Assembly (NCBI RefSeq): GCF_016464385.1
Contig: NZ_JADMLH010000010.1
Location: forward strand, 69,593-133,592
DNA length: 64,000 nt
Source of the DNA: Nucisporomicrobium flavum
GTDB lineage: Bacteria; Actinomycetota; Actinomycetes; Mycobacteriales; Micromonosporaceae
Direction: 5' to 3'
The translations under genes were made by a program, and so were the position numbers. This document shows, piece by piece, positions 1 through 8,026 of the stretch (positions are counted from its first letter, which is position 1; every line of letters begins with the position of its first letter). The notes beneath the pieces were generated by a model. That model ran no database searches, was not told where the DNA came from, and saw nothing but the letters and a program-made list of their open reading frames with translations.

Positions 1-519
1 GGGCAGGGCGAAGAGGGAGCCCGTGCTGGCCCGTACCGCGCGGGGGTCGTACGGGTCGGCGGCGTGCCCGGTGACGATCACCCCGGCCGCCCCGAACGCG
101 TCCGCCGAGCGCACCAGCGTGCCCACGTTGCCCGGGGTCGTCGGCCGGTCGAAGACCACGACCAGCAGATCCGGGCGTACGGTGATCCGCGCCGGGTCGT
201 CCGCGGGCAGCCCGACGACGGCCAGCAGCTCGGGCGACTCCTCGTCCTTGCCGCCCAGCTCGCGCATCAGCTCCGCCGACAGCATCGCGCGGGGCGCACC
301 CGTGCTGTCGATGAGGTCGCGCGCCCACCGGGACAGCGCGGGGCCGTCCGCGGTGAGCAGCGTACGGATCTCCCAGCCGTGCTCGGCCGCCAGCGAGATC
401 GGGCGTACGCCCTGCACGAGGAACTCCCCGGCGCGGTGCCGTTTCGTCCGGTTGTCGAGCAGCGCCTGCCACTGCTGGAAGGTGGCGTTGCGCGTGGTGA
501 TTCGCAGGGTCCTGGGCAC
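1..519 (-). CDS. TrmH/SpoU-family RNA 2'-O-methyltransferase (3' part cut by window edge)
   Basis: This frame is open from a GTG at 519 to the window edge, giving 173 codons. The N-terminal part reads like the substrate-binding domain of SpoU/TrmH rRNA methylases (NRTKRHRAGEFLVQGVRPI). The knotted catalytic domain begins with VVFDRPTTPGNVGTLVRSAD, the usual motif 1 with its NxG(N/T)xxR core. Such enzymes methylate the 2'-OH of rRNA or tRNA riboses with S-adenosylmethionine. The C-terminal SAM-binding knot motifs lie outside the window. The start lies 11 nt after the TAA of the upstream aldehyde dehydrogenase gene, so the two may be co-transcribed. The target nucleotide cannot be inferred. Confidence 0.85.
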   Translation of the reverse strand, partial: MPRTLRITTRNATFQQWQALLDNRTKRHRAGEFLVQGVRPISLAAEHGWEIRTLLTADGPALSRWARDLIDSTGAPRAMLSAELMRELGGKDEESPELLAVVGLPADDPARITVRPDLLVVVFDRPTTPGNVGTLVRSADAFGAAGVIVTGHAADPYDPRAVRASTGSLFALP

Positions 520-530
520 GCCGTCCGACG

Positions 531-2075
531 TTACGGCGTGGGCGGGTAGCTCGTGTAATCGGGGAAGATGCCGTACAGCCGCTCCCCCGGGCCGCCCAGC
601 GTGACCGCCTGCACGAGCAGGTCACCGCCGACGAAGGCACCCTTCCAGGAGGCCCCGCGCCCGCCGAACGTCTCCTCCCGGTCACCCCGGGAGCGCGGCC
701 TGTTGATGCCTACCTTGTACGCGTGCACGTCCTGCGCGAGTTTGGCGCCGAGTTCCTCGTCGTCGACCGCGAGGCTGGCCACCAGGGCGCCGTTGCTCGC
801 GTTCATCGCCGACAGCAGCTCCTCCTCGGTGTCCACCACGATGATCGTGTCGACCGGCCCGAACGGCTCGGCGTGCATGAGCCGGGACCGTCCCGGCGGG
901 GCGAGCAGCGCGGTCGGGGCCACGTACGCCCCGATGTCCTGACCGTCGAGGTAGCGACCCTCGGCCGCGTCGCCCCGATGCAGCGGCACCGCGCCGCCCC
1001 GGACCGCCTCGTCCACCTTGTGCCGCAGCTCGCCGGCCTTGGCGGCGCTGATCAGCGGCCCGAAGTCCAGCTCGGGCAGCGGCTCACCCGGAGCGGTGAC
1101 GGCCAGCGGGTGCCCGAAGCGCACGGACTTCACCACGGGCAGGTAGACGTCGAGGAACGAGCCGACCAGGTCGCGCTGCACGACGAACCTCGGGTACGCG
1201 GTGCAGCGCTGCTTGCCGTACTCGAAGCCTTTGCGCAGGTGACCGGCGAGCAGGTCCCACTGGGAGAAGTCCCAGATCCCCCACGCGTTGACCCCCTCCT
1301 GCTCGATGAAGTGCCGCTTGTCGGAGTCGAGCAGGGCCGCCGCGACCTTCCCGCCGTTCGACCGGCCGCCCACGAATGCGACCGCCCCGATCTCCGGCGC
1401 CCGCACGAGCACCTCGGACAGCTCGTCACCGCTGCCGGACAGCAGCGTGACGGGCAGCCCGGCGCGGGTCATGAGGGCGTGCGCGAGCGTCAGGCAGACC
1501 GCGCCGCCCTGCGACGGTGTCTTCGCCACCACGGCGTTGCCCGCGAGCAGCTGCACCAGCTCGGCGTGGACCAGCACGCTCATCGGGTAGTTCCACGAGG
1601 CGAGGTTGCTGACCGGCCCGGGCAGCGGCTCGCGGCCGGCGGCCTGCCGGTCGATCTGCTGCAGGTACCAGCGGACACCGTCCAGCGCGCGGTCGACGTC
1701 GGCACAGGCGAGCCGCCACGGCTTGCCGATCTCCCACACCAGCGCCAGGGCGAGCAGGTCGCGGTGCGCGGTCAGGGCCTCGACGGCCACCGCCACCCGC
1801 GCCTTGCGTTCGCCGAGCGGCGTCGCGGCCCAGTCGCGATGCTCCCGCGCCGCGGCACGCACGGCCCCGGCCGCGGTTCCCGCGTCCACCCGGGAGACCT
1901 CGGCGATCAGGGACCCGTCGACGGGGGTACGCAGCTCAGCGGGCGTCCCGCCGTCGTGCCAGCTGCCGCCGTACAGGTTGCGCAGCCGGTCACCGGCGAC
2001 GGCCTCGGGAACGGCGGCACGGACGCGGTCGAAGATGTCTGTCCAGGCGGTACCGGGGGCGAGGATCAGGCTCAT
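531..2075 (-). CDS. Aldehyde dehydrogenase family protein (514 aa)
   Basis: NAD(P)-dependent aldehyde oxidation is expected. The chain has the ALDH layout: an N-terminal NAD-binding half (LASWNYPMSVLVHAELVQ, then NAVVAKTPSQGGA), a middle segment VAFVGG, and the catalytic loop GKQRCTAYPR with the cysteine nucleophile. The general-base motif, usually LELGG, is the atypical IEQEGVNAW. The C-terminal PFGPVDTIIVVD matches the PFGP motif of the family. The frame is open far upstream, but that part overlaps the next gene, so the ATG at 2075 (MSLILAPG) is chosen. The length is normal for the family. The substrate is unknown; the unusual Glu motif suggests a divergent subfamily. Confidence 0.85.
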   Translation of the reverse strand: MSLILAPGTAWTDIFDRVRAAVPEAVAGDRLRNLYGGSWHDGGTPAELRTPVDGSLIAEVSRVDAGTAAGAVRAAAREHRDWAATPLGERKARVAVAVEALTAHRDLLALALVWEIGKPWRLACADVDRALDGVRWYLQQIDRQAAGREPLPGPVSNLASWNYPMSVLVHAELVQLLAGNAVVAKTPSQGGAVCLTLAHALMTRAGLPVTLLSGSGDELSEVLVRAPEIGAVAFVGGRSNGGKVAAALLDSDKRHFIEQEGVNAWGIWDFSQWDLLAGHLRKGFEYGKQRCTAYPRFVVQRDLVGSFLDVYLPVVKSVRFGHPLAVTAPGEPLPELDFGPLISAAKAGELRHKVDEAVRGGAVPLHRGDAAEGRYLDGQDIGAYVAPTALLAPPGRSRLMHAEPFGPVDTIIVVDTEEELLSAMNASNGALVASLAVDDEELGAKLAQDVHAYKVGINRPRSRGDREETFGGRGASWKGAFVGGDLLVQAVTLGGPGERLYGIFPDYTSYPPTP

Positions 2076-2185
2076 GCGCCCATGCTGCGGAGGGGCGCCC
2101 GCGCGGCACCAGACGTGCGCCGCGGGGCGCCCCCCACATCTTCTCGCTGTGGCAAGAAGAAAAGAATTTCTCAGCCCTGCGGGCC

Positions 2186-2575
2186 TCAGATCACCGGTTC
2201 TTCCTCGTGCGGCAGGTCCGCGAGCCCGGCCCGGAGGTGGCGGTTGTGACGCGGCTCCTGCTTGGTCTTCGCGTCGTCGAGCCGCCGGCGCAGGTCGTCC
2301 CGGACATCGTTGAGGGCGGCGTGCAGATCCTCCTCGGCGGACGTCGTGACGATCTTCTGCCGGCCCGCGATCCAGCACTCGAGCGTGACCTTCTGCCCGC
2401 GCGCCTCCCGGTCCTTCACCGAAACCTCCAGCTCGGTGGTCTCGGCGGGGAAGGTCGCCAGCCGGGCGTCGAGCGTGGCGAACTGCTCGGCGATCCAGTT
2501 CCGGTCACCCAGCGAAAAGCCGGCTCCGGCCCGCAGGCACTGCTCCACGGTCGCCGGTTCTGCCGCGGCACTCAT
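2186..2575 (-). CDS. HPF/RaiA-like ribosome-hibernation domain protein (129 aa)
   Basis: A short protein with the beta-alpha-beta pattern of the sigma54-modulation/hibernation factor family. It has the stretches TELEVSVKDREARGQKVTLE, AGRQKIVTTSAEEDLHAAL and NDVRDDLRRRLDDAKTK, typical of the basic second helix that contacts 16S rRNA. It lacks the long C-terminal dimerisation domain of long HPF, so it is a short form. The start is the ATG at 2575, with GGGAGA 7 nt upstream. Such proteins bind the decoding centre and silence ribosomes in stress. The sequence is divergent, so the assignment is moderate. Confidence 0.65.
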   Translation of the reverse strand: MSAAAEPATVEQCLRAGAGFSLGDRNWIAEQFATLDARLATFPAETTELEVSVKDREARGQKVTLECWIAGRQKIVTTSAEEDLHAALNDVRDDLRRRLDDAKTKQEPRHNRHLRAGLADLPHEEEPVI

Positions 2576-2687
2576 CAGGTCTCCCTTCGGTGGGGAACGT
2601 ACGTGATCTCCACCTACCCGATCCGTACCGGAAAAGCACCTCACATCCGGCAGGCCCTCAGGAAGGAAACCTTGACAATCGACGTAC

Positions 2688-4226
2688 GTGAATGAGGGAA
2701 TGTGTTCGTCTTGGTCCTCTCACGTGCGTACGGGAGTGATGATGGGCGTTGTCTCCGCGATGGTCGCCGCCGTCCTGACCGCAGGCGCGCTGGCCGCGCC
2801 CGCCGCGCCCGCCGCGCCCGCCGCGCCCGCCGCCGTGCCTGATTTTTCGACGGCCGAGGCCGGCAACCCGTTCGTCGACGGCTGGTACGCCGACCCGGAC
2901 GTCGCCGTCTACGAGGGCCGGTACTGGGTCTTCCCCACCTCGTCCCGGCCCTACAACGAGCAGACCTACCTGGACGCCTTCTCCTCCACCGACCTCGTGC
3001 ACTGGACGAAGCACCCGAACGTCCTGACCGTCGCGAACGTCTCCTGGGCCCGCCGGGCGGTGTGGGCGCCCGCGCCGGTGCAGCGCAACGGCAAGTACTA
3101 CCTGTATTTCGGCGCGAACGACATCCAGAGCAACTCGGAGCTGGGCGGCATCGGCGTGGCGGTTGCGGACCGCCCGGAGGGCCCGTACGTGGACGCGATC
3201 GGCGCGCCGCTGATCGGGCAGTTCGTGAACGGGGCGCAGCCCATCGACCAGGACGTGTTCGTCGACGACGACGGGCAGGCGTACCTGTATTACGGCGGCT
3301 GGCAGCACGCCAACGTCGTGAAACTCAACAGCGACATGACCAGCCTGGGCCGCTTCGCCGACGGCAGCACGTACAAGGAGATCACCCCGGCGAACTACAC
3401 CGAGGGCTCCCAGGTCTTCAAGCGCAACGGCAAGTACTACCTGATGTGGTCCGAGGGTTATTGGGGCGGCTCCGACTACTCGGTCTCGTACGCGATGGCC
3501 GACTCCCCCACGGGCCCGTTCACGAAGATCGCCAAGATCCTCACCCAGGACTCGGAGGTCGCGAAGGGCTCGGGCCACAACGCGGTGCTCAACGTGCCCG
3601 GCACGGACATCTGGTACATCGTCTACCACCGGCGCCCGCTCAGCGAGACCGACGCCAACCACCGCCAGCTCGCGTACGACCGCATGTTCTTCAACGCCGA
3701 CGGCACGATCCGCCCGGTGACGATGAAGGTCAGGGACAACTTCGAGGACGGCAACGCGTACGGCTGGAAGGCGTACGGTTCCACCTGGTCAGCGACCGAC
3801 GGCACCTACCGGGCGACCGCCTCACCCGGCGGAAAGTCCCTGCAGGACACCAACTTCGCCACCCTCACGTACGACGCGGACGTCACCATCACCGCGGGCA
3901 CGGGCGACGCGGGCGTCATCTTCCGAGCCACCCAACCGGCAACGGGCACGGACGCCTACCGCGGCTACTACGCCGGCCTGACCACCACGGGCCGCGTCAT
4001 CCTCGGCAAAGCCGACAACAACTGGCGCCAGCTCGCCGCGGCGGCCTTCCCGGTCACCCGCGGCACCCGCTACCACCTGCGAATCGAAGCAACAGGAACC
4101 ACCATCAAGGTGTACGCCGACAGCACCCTCAAACTGACGGTGACGGACAGCACCTTCACCACGGGAGCAACCGGCGTACGCGTCTTCAACACGGCAGCAG
4201 CCTTCGACAACATCGCGATCGACTAA
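2688..4226 (+). CDS. Secreted GH43-like glycoside hydrolase with C-terminal LamG/DUF1080-like domain
   Basis: A signal peptide (VMMGVVSAMVAAVLTAGAL followed by an Ala-Pro run) precedes a five-bladed beta-propeller of the GH43 type. The expected carboxylates are visible: ADPDV (catalytic base), PIDQDVFVDDDG (pKa modulator) and YTEGSQVFKRNGKYYLMWS (acid). Enzymes of this family cleave arabinan, arabinoxylan or xylan outside the cell. From about residue 350 a second domain (DNFEDGNAYGWKAYG to the end) has the beta-sandwich look of 3-keto-disaccharide hydrolase/LamG modules and may bind carbohydrate. The true start is uncertain: the ATG at 2688 lacks a good ribosome site, and the GTG at 2724 or the ATG pair near 2739 would give a more normal signal peptide. 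The gene overlaps the mycosin gene tail to tail by 4 nt. Confidence 0.85.
   Translation: MNEGMCSSWSSHVRTGVMMGVVSAMVAAVLTAGALAAPAAPAAPAAPAAVPDFSTAEAGNPFVDGWYADPDVAVYEGRYWVFPTSSRPYNEQTYLDAFSSTDLVHWTKHPNVLTVANVSWARRAVWAPAPVQRNGKYYLYFGANDIQSNSELGGIGVAVADRPEGPYVDAIGAPLIGQFVNGAQPIDQDVFVDDDGQAYLYYGGWQHANVVKLNSDMTSLGRFADGSTYKEITPANYTEGSQVFKRNGKYYLMWSEGYWGGSDYSVSYAMADSPTGPFTKIAKILTQDSEVAKGSGHNAVLNVPGTDIWYIVYHRRPLSETDANHRQLAYDRMFFNADGTIRPVTMKVRDNFEDGNAYGWKAYGSTWSATDGTYRATASPGGKSLQDTNFATLTYDADVTITAGTGDAGVIFRATQPATGTDAYRGYYAGLTTTGRVILGKADNNWRQLAAAAFPVTRGTRYHLRIEATGTTIKVYADSTLKLTVTDSTFTTGATGVRVFNTAAAFDNIAID
2794..2829 (+). repeat. Four tandem copies of a 9-bp unit in a signal-peptide region
   Basis: The unit CCGCGCCCG is repeated four times exactly. 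It encodes an Ala-Ala-Pro run just after the hydrophobic core of the GH43 signal peptide. In-frame copy-number change would only lengthen the linker, so this is a slippage-prone but probably harmless minisatellite. Confidence 0.8.
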
Positions 4227-5335
4227 TCCCGCCGCCGCAGCAGCACCAAAAGCCCGACCACCAGCCCGCCGAGCAGCAGCACCCCGGCAACAGCCAAGCC
4301 ACCGACCAGAAGAGGACTCACCCTCCGCGTCTCGGCATCGGAGTCAGGCGCCCTCGGGGCGGCATCAACCCTCCCGCCGGCCGACACGCTCGGCGCGGCG
4401 GCGGGAACGTCGGCGGTGAGCGCCTTGAGCAGGTTGAGTCGCCCGTAACCGTAGGTATCGTCGCGGCCGGGCTCCCCGGCATCGGTCGCGGTGGCAGTCA
4501 ACCGATGCACAACCTCGGCGGCGGACAGCTCCGGATACTTCGCCCGAACCAGAGCAGCCGCCCCACTGACGATGGCCGTCGCGTCGCTGGTTCCGCTCGA
4601 TATGCCGTACCGGGAGCCGTGGATACCGATGGTCGCGATGTCTACGCCGGGCGCGGTGAGGTCGACATGCGGCCCAGTGACCGAGATCCGTCCGATGTTC
4701 CCGCGTTCGTCGGTCGCTCCTACCGCAAGAACCTCGGGATACATCCCGGGATAGTTGTCGCCGACGGAGCCCTTGTTGCCGGCCGACGCGATCAGCACCA
4801 TGTCTGCGGCCTGGGCAGCGCGGACAGCTTCGCGGAGCGGGGTGTCGTCGGCCGTGCCGAACGACATGTTGACGACGCGTGCGCCGTTCTTCTTCGCGAA
4901 GGCGATGGCCTTGGTCAAGTATGCGCTCGTAGCGTATCCGCCGATGCCGGCACGGATGGGAAGGACCTTCGCCGCCGGAGCGATGCCCAGGATGCCGTCA
5001 CCGCTACCGTGGCCTCGGGCGGCAATCAAGCCCGCCATCGAGGTCCCGTGGCCGTCCAGATCGTCGCGGCCGTCACCGATCGGGTCCGGCAGCAGGTCTA
5101 TGCCCGGCCGCACGGCGCCGGCAAGATCCCGGTGGCCGGCGTCGACACCGGTATCGATCACCGCCACCGTTACGCCCGCGCCGCGGCTCACGCGGTGCAC
5201 CTGCTCGATCTTGAGCGCTGTCAGGTGCCACTCCCGGTCGCGCACCGAATCCGCCCTGGCGATGTCGGCAGAACCGAACAGCAAGGCCAGCGCCGCTGAC
5301 CCACCTAGCAATGCCCGGCATGCCTTAACTGTCAC
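4223..5335 (-). CDS. mycP: Mycosin: type VII secretion-associated subtilisin-like protease (370 aa)
   Basis: A membrane-anchored S8 serine protease of T7SS loci. A signal peptide (ALLGGSAALALLFGSADIARA) is followed by the triad: Asp61 in VAVIDTGVD, His96 in DGHGTSMAGLI, and Ser250 in SSGTSDATAIVSG, with the oxyanion Asn187 in SAGN. A single C-terminal helix (about 344-366, VGGLAVAGVLLLGGLVVGLL) and a short Arg-rich tail anchor it with the protease outside. Mycosins process secreted substrates and stabilise the ESX membrane complex. The start overlaps the stop of the upstream gene by ATGA. No EccB/C/D/E genes lie nearby, so the protease is coded away from the core apparatus or serves a small satellite locus. 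Confidence 0.92.
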   Translation of the reverse strand: MTVKACRALLGGSAALALLFGSADIARADSVRDREWHLTALKIEQVHRVSRGAGVTVAVIDTGVDAGHRDLAGAVRPGIDLLPDPIGDGRDDLDGHGTSMAGLIAARGHGSGDGILGIAPAAKVLPIRAGIGGYATSAYLTKAIAFAKKNGARVVNMSFGTADDTPLREAVRAAQAADMVLIASAGNKGSVGDNYPGMYPEVLAVGATDERGNIGRISVTGPHVDLTAPGVDIATIGIHGSRYGISSGTSDATAIVSGAAALVRAKYPELSAAEVVHRLTATATDAGEPGRDDTYGYGRLNLLKALTADVPAAAPSVSAGGRVDAAPRAPDSDAETRRVSPLLVGGLAVAGVLLLGGLVVGLLVLLRRRD

Positions 5336-6582
5336 CGAGACAGTCCGATGACGCCGGGTCCGGGATCGTGACGCGCTGGCCGGGTGTCCGGCGCGATGAC
5401 CGGTGGCACACCATCCAGCACTTCCCAGGTCTGATCGGCCACGCCGTCGTGCGACTCCTCGGCGGTAGCGCCCCTGCGCGCCCGGTTGGCGGCAGTCTGC
5501 TGGCCGATTTGCTGTCCAGCTCGTCCGCGCCCTGAAGAAGCGGTCCGGCCCGTGGCACCGGGTCTACCTCCGGTACTCGGCCCACCGATGACCGTTCCGG
5601 ACGGCATCGCGCTGCGGACCGGAACGGCCTGTCGCCCTGGCTGCGCCGCACCACGACCGAGCGGTAGCGCTGTCCCACCACCGCCACCGGGAAAGGCGCC
5701 GGGCGGGACGCCGAACGGCCCGGCGCCGCCGAACAGACCTCCGGACGCACCGACGCCACCCGGCAGTGTCCCCGCACCTGATGGGATCGTGCCGCTGCCT
5801 CCTGTCACCGGGACTGTGGACGGCGTCGGCAGGACACCGGCCAGGTCTGGGCCGCCGGAGGAGCCCGGGAGGCCGCCACCGGTCGGCACGATGCCCGGCT
5901 GGGGTGCCGCATCAGTCGGTCCATGGTCCGGAAAGCGGTCTGGCACCGGCGGGTGGTGAGGTACCTCGACCGGTACCGGCCTCGCGCCCGAGGAGTTTCC
6001 CAGGCCGGCCGAGGTTCCAGCGCCGGGACCGCCCGCGCCGTCGTTCGGTTCGTCGTCGGGGAATTCCTGCAGAGGTTCACCGCGAGACGGGGTGGCCTTG
6101 TAAAGCTGAGGCGGCTGAATCTGCGTGCTGTGATCGGCGATCGCTGCTTCCGCCCGTCGCATCGCCTTACGAGCCTTCTCGTCGTACTCGTCCTCGGCGT
6201 GATCGACGAAGCGCGGAATGATGTCGCCGCTGGCGTTCTGGCGCACTTCCACCCACGGTTGGACCTCCGCCTGGGCGGCGCCTAGCGCTTCGAGGATGCC
6301 GCGCAATCCGGCACGTGTGTCCTCGGCACGGGTCAGCGTGTCGTTCATGGAGGCGGCGAGTAGGTCCATCCGGTCGAGGAAGACGCGCGCCGAGGCGTTC
6401 TTGTCGGGGGGCCAGACTGCCGCAAGGCTCTCCTTGGCGTCGAGCAAGCGGCGATGCTGCACGCGAACGTCGTGGGCCAGCCCTTCCCATGACAGGACCC
6501 GGTCGGCACCGGTGCAGGCATTCTCGCCCTTCAGCATCGACCAGATGGCGGGCAGGTTGTACGCGTCCCAGTCAGCGCCCAT
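5332..6582 (-). CDS. PPE-like/WXG-like T7SS-associated protein with Gly/Pro-rich tail (416 aa)
   Basis: The N-terminal about 150 residues are helical (MGADWDAYNLPAIWSMLKG, then VLSWEGLAHDVRVQHRRL and VFLDRMDLLAASMNDTLTRA). This resembles the PPE/ESX-secreted four-helix partner that pairs with a smaller helical protein. From about residue 170 the chain is a long low-complexity Gly/Pro/Thr-rich region, as in EspB- or PPE-type secreted proteins. The ATG at 6582 overlaps the upstream stop as TGATG and its own stop overlaps the mycosin start, so the three genes form one tightly coupled operon. Likely a secreted substrate that the mycosin might cleave; this role is inferred from context only. Confidence 0.75.
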   Translation of the reverse strand: MGADWDAYNLPAIWSMLKGENACTGADRVLSWEGLAHDVRVQHRRLLDAKESLAAVWPPDKNASARVFLDRMDLLAASMNDTLTRAEDTRAGLRGILEALGAAQAEVQPWVEVRQNASGDIIPRFVDHAEDEYDEKARKAMRRAEAAIADHSTQIQPPQLYKATPSRGEPLQEFPDDEPNDGAGGPGAGTSAGLGNSSGARPVPVEVPHHPPVPDRFPDHGPTDAAPQPGIVPTGGGLPGSSGGPDLAGVLPTPSTVPVTGGSGTIPSGAGTLPGGVGASGGLFGGAGPFGVPPGAFPGGGGGTALPLGRGAAQPGRQAVPVRSAMPSGTVIGGPSTGGRPGATGRTASSGRGRAGQQIGQQTAANRARRGATAEESHDGVADQTWEVLDGVPPVIAPDTRPARHDPGPGVIGLSR

Positions 6583-6962
6583 CACGCCTGCCCTTCCTTC
6601 TGCACCGCATCGGCGCTGGCGATCGCTTCGTCCAGGAGCGCCATCACACGCAGCTGTGCAGCTTCCGATGTCATGTCCACGTGAGCGAAGTCCCGCGCGA
6701 TCTGCTCGGCCACCTCGGCGAAGATGACAGCCATCCGCCTGTATTCCCGCAGGTTGGCTTCTGTGTTCGCCAACGCCTCGGCGTAGCGGGTCTTCGCGTT
6801 GAGCACCGTGTCGCCCGGAATGGACCGCCCGAAGACGACGCCGTGGGCGTGGAGGGCGGCGCCGCGGTTGGCGGCCGATGCGAAGCCTTTGTCCGCGTCC
6901 GCGCGCAAGCCCTGGGCGACCTCGTTGACCTGATCGGTCTGGATCTGCACCCCGTCCGGCAT
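6582..6962 (-). CDS. EspC-like small ESX protein (126 aa)
   Basis: A small, all-helical protein starting MPDGVQIQTDQVNEVAQGLR, which matches the start of actinobacterial EspC-type T7SS proteins (family 'excreted virulence factor EspC, type VII ESX'). The helical hairpin continues through NAKTRYAEALANTEANLREY, followed by RRMAVIFAEVAEQIARDF. The start at 6962 is fixed by a strong site, GGGGAGGTG, 6-7 nt upstream. It is expected to form a heterodimer with the larger protein encoded immediately downstream and to be exported with it. No WxG motif is present. Confidence 0.8.
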   Translation of the reverse strand: MPDGVQIQTDQVNEVAQGLRADADKGFASAANRGAALHAHGVVFGRSIPGDTVLNAKTRYAEALANTEANLREYRRMAVIFAEVAEQIARDFAHVDMTSEAAQLRVMALLDEAIASADAVQKEGQA

Positions 6963-7059
6963 GCCGCACCTCCCCGTCCACCGCGACGCCACAGCATATC
7001 GATCGACGCGTACGCATGTGCACCGATATCCACAGACACGTACGGGGGCCGGGATGTGT

Positions 7060-7944
7060 TCAGGCCGCGCAGAAGCAGCCGACTCCCTTGGCGATCCAGT
7101 CGCGGCCCGACCAGTCCGGGTGCCGGTCGATGAGCACCGCCTCGACCTCCGCCGCGATGGTTTCCTCGTCGAGAGCGGAGTCGCGCCGCTTCCACGTCTC
7201 GTCGCGGAGTTCCTCGAGGTAGGCGCGCACCTCGGCCAGCAGCGAGGGGCCGCCGACGTCGCCGTGTCCGGGTACGACCGTGCGGGGGCCGGACTCGCTG
7301 AGCCGCCGCATCACCTCGATCCAGCGGACGCCGGAGACGTCGGTGTCGTGCGGCGGGAACCAGGGGAAGATGGCGAACTGGCCCGCCTCGACGAGGTCGC
7401 CGGTGAACAGGACGTCCGCGTCCGGGACCGTGATGATCTGGTCGCCCCGGCTGTGCGCCGGTCCGGTCGCGCGCAGGTGCACCACGCGGCCGCCGAGGTC
7501 GAGGTCGTACGCGTCGTCGTAGGTGACGTCCGGGGCGGGCAGCTCGACGTCCTCGAGGTAGCGGGCGGTGGTCTCGGCGAGGCCGCGGAACATCTGCAGG
7601 TAGCCGGGGCCCTTGGCGGTCAGGTCCTCGGCCTGCGCGCGGTTGATCAGGTACGTGGCCTCGCCGGCGAACGTACGGGCCCCGAAGGCGTGTTCGGGGT
7701 GGAAGTGGGTCGTGGTGAGGTAGATGCGGCGGGCGCGGGCGTGCTCGGCGGCGAAGGCGAGGACCTTCTCGGCGTTGCGCGGGCCCATGCCTGTGTCGAC
7801 GACCAGCACCGAGTGGGTGCCGCCGATGACGCCGATGTTGGGGACGAGCGGCACGTTGCGGTTCTCGATGACGACGACGTCGCGGGCGACCTCACGCGCG
7901 TGGGCCGGGTGGACGACGGGTTCGGGCAGCTCAAGGTCGGGCAT
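7060..7944 (-). CDS. MBL-fold metallo-hydrolase (294 aa)
   Basis: A metallo-beta-lactamase fold hydrolase. Metal motifs in order: TTHFHPEHAFG (the HxHxDH motif with Glu replacing Asp), GPAHSRGDQ, LFTGDLVEAG, and a terminal VVPGHGDVGG. The Asp-to-Glu change may alter the second metal site. The chosen start (ATG 7944, MPDLELPEPV) removes a non-conserved upstream extension. The gene is divergent from a LysR regulator with 82 bp between the starts and a LysR-type box in the gap, so it is a probable target of that regulator. The substrate is unknown; SoxH/quinoprotein-relay-like MBL proteins look similar. Confidence 0.85.
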   Translation of the reverse strand: MPDLELPEPVVHPAHAREVARDVVVIENRNVPLVPNIGVIGGTHSVLVVDTGMGPRNAEKVLAFAAEHARARRIYLTTTHFHPEHAFGARTFAGEATYLINRAQAEDLTAKGPGYLQMFRGLAETTARYLEDVELPAPDVTYDDAYDLDLGGRVVHLRATGPAHSRGDQIITVPDADVLFTGDLVEAGQFAIFPWFPPHDTDVSGVRWIEVMRRLSESGPRTVVPGHGDVGGPSLLAEVRAYLEELRDETWKRRDSALDEETIAAEVEAVLIDRHPDWSGRDWIAKGVGCFCAA

Positions 7945-8000
7945 GCCGCAAGTCCATCCCGGCGGTCCGGCGGGCGTCCAAGTCCGGCTCCGCACGGCCC

Positions 8001-8015
8001 ATACCGTACGAGTAT
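8001..8015. promoter_or_regulatory. Candidate LysR-type operator (T-N11-A)
   Basis: ATAC-N7-GTAT lies in the 82-bp divergent gap, 12 nt before the LysR start. It has the exact T-N11-A geometry expected of LysR-type regulators. Autoregulation and control of the divergent hydrolase gene are inferred. Confidence 0.55.
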
Positions 8016-8026
8016 CGTCGCAGGTC

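Noticed and set aside
723-2249. 508-aa open frame on the + strand
   Set aside because: Shadow of the aldehyde dehydrogenase gene; low-complexity Arg/Gly composition and no family features.
2794-2829. CRISPR-like or functional tandem array
   Set aside because: Four 9-bp units without spacers, encoding Ala-Pro in a signal peptide region.
3062-5299. 745-aa open frame on the + strand
   Set aside because: Crosses the convergent GH43 and mycosin genes in a non-coding phase; both of those have clear catalytic motifs.
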